Made by a program: the position numbers and the translations under genes
The notes under the pieces: generated by a model
Seen by the model: the letters and a program-made list of their open reading frames with translations, nothing else
The model's database searches: none
What the model was told of the DNA's origin: nothing
Assembly (NCBI GenBank): GCA_947305585.1
Contig: CAMZDY010000013.1
Coordinates: 1-18,035 of the forward strand
Length of the DNA: 18,035 nucleotides
Direction of reading: 5' to 3'
From: an uncultured Verrucomicrobiota bacterium
GTDB taxonomy: Bacteria > Verrucomicrobiota > Kiritimatiellia > RFP12 > UBA1067
In this document: one piece after another, positions 13,889-18,035 of the stretch
Numbering within the stretch: the stretch's first letter is position 1
How the letters are laid out: each line of letters starts with the position of its first letter

Positions 13889-14293
13889 CTATGGTCTGAT
13901 CATCATTTCCGGAAACGGAAGCGGTTCGCCCCCTCCCGGCCGGTCCTCCAGACGCGCGCGCCACCATTCGCACGACGCGGCAAACGCCTCGAACTCGCGT
14001 TGAAAAACAGTCCTGTCCGCATTGGCGGCCACCTCCCGCCAGATGAACGCCCCCTCCCGGTCGCAGGCCAGCGCCGCCTCTTCCCGCAGAATGCGCCCCG
14101 CCGCATAAGACGCCAGCCGCGGCAGCACTGCTTCGTCGTCCGTCAGCCGGCATTCGAGCCGCAACCTGGCGCCACCGTCCACGGCCGTGATTTCGATGCC
14201 GTCCACCTGGAAAACGTACGACGCGGCATCTTCGTCCACCCGCTCCGGGTAGCCGATCGCATCCGCCAGTCTCGCTATCGTTCCTGTTTTCAT
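13889..14293 (-). CDS. YscB/CesT-family class-I T3SS chaperone
   Basis: A 134-residue protein directly upstream of sctC, as yscB is upstream of yscC in Yersinia. The pattern fits the CesT fold: an N-terminal helix (IARLADAIGYPERVDEDAAS), a beta sheet (YVFQVDGIEITAVDGGARLR, then LECRLTDDEAVLPRLASYAA), further strands around DREGAFIWREVA, and a C-terminal helix with FEAFAASCEWWRARLE. The opening resembles the YscB 'LA.SLG....V.....Y...ID' as I recall it, and the length is close to YscB (about 137). YscB pairs with SycN to chaperone the gatekeeper; a SycN candidate is present here. The alternative is a dedicated chaperone for the giant protein whose gene ends in this start codon (ATGA overlap, AAGGTGG 4 nt upstream). 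Class-I chaperones commonly follow or precede the genes of their substrates. Both roles are possible. Confidence 0.65.
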   Translation of the reverse strand: MKTGTIARLADAIGYPERVDEDAASYVFQVDGIEITAVDGGARLRLECRLTDDEAVLPRLASYAAGRILREEAALACDREGAFIWREVAANADRTVFQREFEAFAASCEWWRARLEDRPGGGEPLPFPEMMIRP

Positions 14294-17200
14294 CGTTCCA
14301 CCTTGAAGAACATCGCGCCGGACTCCGGCTTCTCCACCTCGAACGTAGCCGTAACGGTACCGTCGCCATTGTCGGTAAGCGTTGGCTCGACCGAACGCGA
14401 ATTGCCGTCCGTCATCGGCAGCCCCGTGGCCACGCGGACCTTGATGATGCCATCGCTGGCCGCCGCCTTCTTGGCGCTGCGGGTTGCGGCGACCTGGCCG
14501 CCATCGATGCTCAGCATGATCTTCCCGCCGTCGATCACGACCGAGGAAATCGTAAGTTTGGGAGTTGCCGGCTCCTCGATGATGGTAACGGTTGCGCCGG
14601 AACCCGAGACCGCGGCATTGTACGACTTGCCGCCCGCAGCAAGCAAATAATCGCCCTCCTTCAGCCACAGGTATATCTTGCCCTCGCTGTCGGCATAGAT
14701 GCCATCGGTGCCGTAGCCATCCAGCCCCTTCAATTCCACCAATGCGTCTGGCTCGAGATCGCCGACCTCAACGCAGACGAGACTGTTATTGGACTCGTCT
14801 GCGGCTTTCGTCGCCGTACCGCCGTCGGTCGTCTTCACCGAGCCGCCGGTAATCGTGATCGTCGTGGAATTGCCGTAACTTCCGCCCTTGCCGATCGCCT
14901 GGCCGCGGCTCGCCGTGGCAGCGATGGTTCCGCCCGAGATCCTGATTTCGCCGCAGTTGCCGTCGTTGCTGCTGCCGATCGCCGCCGAAGCATACCCTTC
15001 CGACACCGCAACAATCCGGCCGCCTGTTATGCTGATGTTGCCGCAGTAATGCTTGATGCCGTACAAGCTGGATTCTTCCCTGCCGCCAATCGCCGCGCCG
15101 GTCTTGCTCATCACATAAAGGCTGCCCGGGCCGCCGATCGATATGCTCCGGTTATTGGGCACGACTATTCCGCCATAGTGTCGGCTGTAGGAGTTATCCG
15201 GCACATCCGCCTTAAGCGAGTTGGCAGATACAAGCGTGATATTCACGGTATCCACCTGCCAGATGTCGCTGATCTGGATGGGGCTGTAAGGCGTTTCCTT
15301 GCTGTAGCCTGAGAGATTAAGCCCGTCGAGCGTAAGATTGATTTCTCCCGCTCCCGGTCTTATATAAAACGCCACCTTGCCCTCGGTGTTCGTCCCCGAG
15401 AGCGTATAGGATCCGGGGCTCGTGATATTGACGGTCCGGTCGGCGATCTCGTATTCCCAGCCATCGCCCGACAAGAGCGCAACATTCTTGCCGTTAACAT
15501 ATACGTCCAGCTCCTCCTCGTGCGCCACGTTCCCGGCACCGGTCATCTCGACTCCTGCCAGATACTGCCTGCCGTTGGCGGTAAAGCCGTAGTTGCCGCC
15601 CGGGAGCCACAAATACACCTTGCCGGACGCGTTCGCACGGATGTAATCGGTGTTGTAACCATCCGGGAGGCCCGTAAAAACGACTTCCTCGTCCGGTTCG
15701 AAATCTCCCACTTCAAGGCGATAAATCGAGCCTCCCACACCACTTGTGCTTGAGTCTGACGGCATATCGAGATTGCCGCCTTTAACGAGCGATCCGGAAA
15801 GGGCATTACTGTTGGAGTCGGGCGTCCTCAACACAAAGTTGCCGCCATTGATGGCCACATTCCCCAAGGCGTGCTGCATATCCTTGCTTGCGCCAATCGC
15901 CGGATAACTCCAATAGCCGTTATTGTCCATCCCGCCCGTTGCGTAGAGCCAGCCGTCGCCGCCCACCGATACGCTCGACTCGTAAGGCACCTCGATCGCC
16001 GCGCGGTTCTTGCCGGACTGGAGCGTATTGGTGCCGGTAAACGCGATAGTTGCCGCCACATTCTCCGCCAGCGCAAACGGCGTAAGATTGTTGGCCGTCG
16101 CCTTGAGGCACAAATTGGAGAACGTAACGTCGGTATCATCGGCTTTCACCCGCACGCGCACCTTGCCCGTCTCGTTGGTGCCGGAGAGTAGATAGGGACC
16201 GGTGGCGGAAAGTTCAAGCTGCGAGGTAAAGGCGCTATAAGTCCATCCATCCCCGCCGCACTCCCAAGCATCCACGCCATTTACGGTTACGCCCGTCGGC
16301 TCGTCCGGGTGCGAGGAACTGGCCACCACATCGGCCCCGGAGACTTTAGCTCGATATTTGACAAAACCAATATCGAATTCGTAATCGCCGTCCGGCAACC
16401 AGAGATAGATCTTGCCGTCGGCATCGGCATAGAGGTCGTTGGCGCCGTAGCCGCTCGCAAGCCCGACAATATTCTCGACTTTGGCATTTGGTTTGCACCA
16501 GCCGACAGTGACGCAGTAAACTTTGGCGGTTTCGTTGGAGGCGGCAGGCGAGATGTCCGCCGACTCCGTGCAAACTGAGCCTCCTGTTATTATAACTCTC
16601 TCGCAAGAGCCAATATCCGAGCCGTTCTCCCCTCCCACAGGCGTAATGGTACCATCGGCGATTCTCACCGTTCCGCCGTTTTCTCCACTGCCGCCGCCGA
16701 TGCCCGCGCCATTCTCCCCGCCCTTGGCGAAGAGCGAGCCGTCGCCGCCCAAGATATCCAGCGTGGCCGTATCCGGCACCTGCATCGCCGCGCAATCATC
16801 GCCGCCCTTTAGCGTATTTTCGCCCAAAAGCTCGAGCGTGACGGTTGCGCCAGGCGCAATCTCGAATGGAGTCCGCCCCGCGACAGAAGATGTATCGAGC
16901 GCAAGCGAGTCGAATTTAATAATGCTGCTTGTCGAGGCAAGAACGGAAATCAGGCCGTCGGCTCTCGTCCCGGAGAGAATATAAGGCCCAAGATCGGAAA
17001 TCACAAGTTGCCCGGACGAAATATTGAACGACCAACCATCCCCTGCCAAGCTGCCGATGTCGACATCATTTACGCTTACGCCAATGGTGTAGCTTACGGT
17101 CGCGGGAGAACCTCCGACCGTCACCGAGGCATCGTAGCCGTTGGCCGTAAAATCGTATTCGCCATCCGGCAGGTAGAAGAATCCCCGCCCGGTGGCATCC

Positions 17201-18035
17201 ATCGTCACCGCCGTTACGCCCGCGCTTTCGAGTCCTGCCAGGGTTACCGTCTCACCCGGGGCGAAGCCAGGAAGCAGAACCAGATGGCGGGTTTCGTCGT
17301 CCACGACGACTTCCTCGGACGGAGTGTCGCTGGCGCTCGAGGCGGCATCCAGCGTTATATCGACGTTGTAAAGCGGGCGGCTCGAATCATTCTCGTAAGG
17401 ATAAACCGATTCAAGATATTTGCCATTCACCTGCACCACCCGCGTCTGGTTGGTTGGCGGCAGCCACAGGCAAAGCTGGCCCTCGTCATCGACCCGGATG
17501 CCGGATAGGTTGTAAGAGGAAGGAATGTCACCAGAGAAGCTCGATATCGCGGCATTTGCGCCTGGCGTAAGACCGGTGATGGTAACGGCATAGAGGAGAT
17601 TCGAATTGACATCCACCGGCCGCGGCGAAACGCGTCCGCTCGCGCCGATCACGCTACCGCCGTCAATCACAAGCGTATAGTCTGTGAGCGTGGTTTCGAG
17701 CGTATTGCCTTCACTCTTGACGAGGTCGGACCAACTGGCGGAGCCCATAATTTCGCCTTCCGCCTTGGGCGTCTGATCGCCGGTCGCAACCACCGTGCCG
17801 CCGGCAATGCGAACTGCCCCAGCCGCCAATTTTACCTTCCCGTAGCCTGCGCCGATGCCAGCTCCGTTCTTGCCGCCCGTGGCCGTCACCACCCCGCCGG
17901 AGATTACAATATTATCCTTCTTGTCGAGCGTGGAAGAAACGCCTCCGCCGATTCCCGCTGCCTTCTCGCCGCCCTGGGCTATGATCGTGCCGCCTTCTAT
18001 GACGATTTTGCCTGGCGGAGTAAAGCCGCCCGCCG
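14290..18035 (-). CDS. Giant repeat-built beta-solenoid protein, Cthe_2159-like; N-terminus beyond window
   Basis: The reading frame is open from the right edge to the TGA at 14292-14290, giving at least 1247 residues. The apparent start at 17892 is an internal GTG: the frame continues upstream with the same repeats (IVIEGGTIIAQGGEKAAGIG). Short beta-solenoid rungs such as GAGIGGGSGENGG, VAINGGNFVLRT and IRISGGTIAATASRGQAIGK recur, as in the Cthe_2159 carbohydrate-binding family. They alternate with VNG...L.GDGW..., SGTN..GKV and YLWLPDGDY segments. The C-terminal ~90 residues form a separate domain ending ATFEVEKPESGAMFFKVER, without an LPXTG, autotransporter barrel or other recognisable anchor. 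The protein is likely secreted or on the surface and may bind polysaccharide. The stop overlaps the start of a class-I T3SS chaperone gene, so a T3SS link is possible. Signal peptide and true start cannot be judged here. Confidence 0.8.
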   Translation of the reverse strand, partial: AGGFTPPGKIVIEGGTIIAQGGEKAAGIGGGVSSTLDKKDNIVISGGVVTATGGKNGAGIGAGYGKVKLAAGAVRIAGGTVVATGDQTPKAEGEIMGSASWSDLVKSEGNTLETTLTDYTLVIDGGSVIGASGRVSPRPVDVNSNLLYAVTITGLTPGANAAISSFSGDIPSSYNLSGIRVDDEGQLCLWLPPTNQTRVVQVNGKYLESVYPYENDSSRPLYNVDITLDAASSASDTPSEEVVVDDETRHLVLLPGFAPGETVTLAGLESAGVTAVTMDATGRGFFYLPDGEYDFTANGYDASVTVGGSPATVSYTIGVSVNDVDIGSLAGDGWSFNISSGQLVISDLGPYILSGTRADGLISVLASTSSIIKFDSLALDTSSVAGRTPFEIAPGATVTLELLGENTLKGGDDCAAMQVPDTATLDILGGDGSLFAKGGENGAGIGGGSGENGGTVRIADGTITPVGGENGSDIGSCERVIITGGSVCTESADISPAASNETAKVYCVTVGWCKPNAKVENIVGLASGYGANDLYADADGKIYLWLPDGDYEFDIGFVKYRAKVSGADVVASSSHPDEPTGVTVNGVDAWECGGDGWTYSAFTSQLELSATGPYLLSGTNETGKVRVRVKADDTDVTFSNLCLKATANNLTPFALAENVAATIAFTGTNTLQSGKNRAAIEVPYESSVSVGGDGWLYATGGMDNNGYWSYPAIGASKDMQHALGNVAINGGNFVLRTPDSNSNALSGSLVKGGNLDMPSDSSTSGVGGSIYRLEVGDFEPDEEVVFTGLPDGYNTDYIRANASGKVYLWLPGGNYGFTANGRQYLAGVEMTGAGNVAHEEELDVYVNGKNVALLSGDGWEYEIADRTVNITSPGSYTLSGTNTEGKVAFYIRPGAGEINLTLDGLNLSGYSKETPYSPIQISDIWQVDTVNITLVSANSLKADVPDNSYSRHYGGIVVPNNRSISIGGPGSLYVMSKTGAAIGGREESSLYGIKHYCGNISITGGRIVAVSEGYASAAIGSSNDGNCGEIRISGGTIAATASRGQAIGKGGSYGNSTTITITGGSVKTTDGGTATKAADESNNSLVCVEVGDLEPDALVELKGLDGYGTDGIYADSEGKIYLWLKEGDYLLAAGGKSYNAAVSGSGATVTIIEEPATPKLTISSVVIDGGKIMLSIDGGQVAATRSAKKAAASDGIIKVRVATGLPMTDGNSRSVEPTLTDNGDGTVTATFEVEKPESGAMFFKVER
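14600..17080 (-). repeat. Three ~260-residue modules in the giant protein
   Basis: The GDGW motif, preceded by a VNG or VND strand and followed by SGT(N/R)..G(K/L), occurs three times, near 17040, 16250 and 15465. The spacing is about 785-790 nt (about 262 codons). Each module continues with a beta-solenoid block (G..SGG/ADGTI or INGGN) and closes with a YLWLP(D/G)G-like strand pair. The last copy ends at the YLWLKEGDY segment near 14650. A further partial module fills 17100-18035. Identity between copies is limited at DNA level, so these are old duplications. Confidence 0.72.

Noticed and set aside
11967..14003. A 678-residue plus-strand ORF.
   Set aside because: It is antisense to sctC and the chaperone gene. 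It has an implausible His/Arg-rich composition and no motif.
14290..17892. A GTG at 17892 as the start of the giant protein.
   Set aside because: The frame stays open to the window edge and the upstream residues continue the same solenoid repeats, so this GTG is an internal Val codon.

Overview
The window holds one long gene cluster, entirely on the minus strand, that encodes most of an injectisome (non-flagellar type III secretion system, T3SS) of the Ysc type. In transcription order, from the right edge to the left edge, I read: a very large repeat-built beta-solenoid protein (N-terminus outside the window), a YscB/CesT-like chaperone, sctC (secretin), an AIM24-like protein, sctW (YopN-TyeA gatekeeper), sycN, sctX, sctV (export gate), sctD, sctE, sctF (needle), sctG, sctI (inner rod), sctJ, sctY, sctK, sctL, sctN (ATPase), sctO and sctP (needle-length ruler, C-terminus outside the window). 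Twenty genes occupy about 18 kb. Most neighbours overlap by 1-13 nt, usually as ATGA or GTGA. The only gaps are 14-60 nt, so the cluster looks like one translationally coupled operon.

The order combines blocks that, as I recall, are separate operons in Yersinia: yscBC and yscDEFG-IJKL (virC), yopN-tyeA-sycN-yscX-yscV (lcrG/virA side) and yscNOP (virB). sctQ-R-S-T-U would be expected just beyond the left edge. Both early-substrate accessory proteins, SctX and its TPR partner SctY, are recognisable, but sctY has moved to between sctJ and sctK. No sctH (YopR) is visible between sctG and sctI, and no translocators are visible.

The parts fit together as follows. SctC forms the outer-membrane ring. 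SctD and SctJ form the inner-membrane rings. SctV is the export gate. SctN, SctL, SctO and SctK belong to the cytosolic ATPase and sorting platform. SctF polymerises into the needle after storage by SctE/SctG, SctI is the inner rod and SctP measures the needle. SctW with SycN/YscB and SctX with SctY control the order of export.

Two genes do not belong to any standard injectisome. One is the right-edge beta-solenoid protein (at least 1247 residues, with three visible modules of about 260 residues). Its stop codon overlaps the start of the chaperone gene. The other is an AIM24-like gene between sctC and sctW. Other oddities are a recently duplicated Pro/Glu repeat in sctP, a charged tail of roughly 80-100 residues on SctC, and a SctJ without the usual C-terminal membrane helix.

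Organism: a Gram-negative bacterium with a GC-rich genome. The sctD-E-F-G...N-O-P order also resembles the chlamydial arrangement as I remember it. The Cthe_2159-like solenoid protein, with a tail ending FFKVER, resembles secreted proteins of gut Verrucomicrobiota, Kiritimatiellota and Lentisphaerota. I therefore infer a PVC-group bacterium at moderate-to-low confidence; a proteobacterium with a Ysc-type island is not excluded. There is no stretch over 300 bases without a gene, and I saw no rRNA, tRNA, CRISPR array or insertion sequence.
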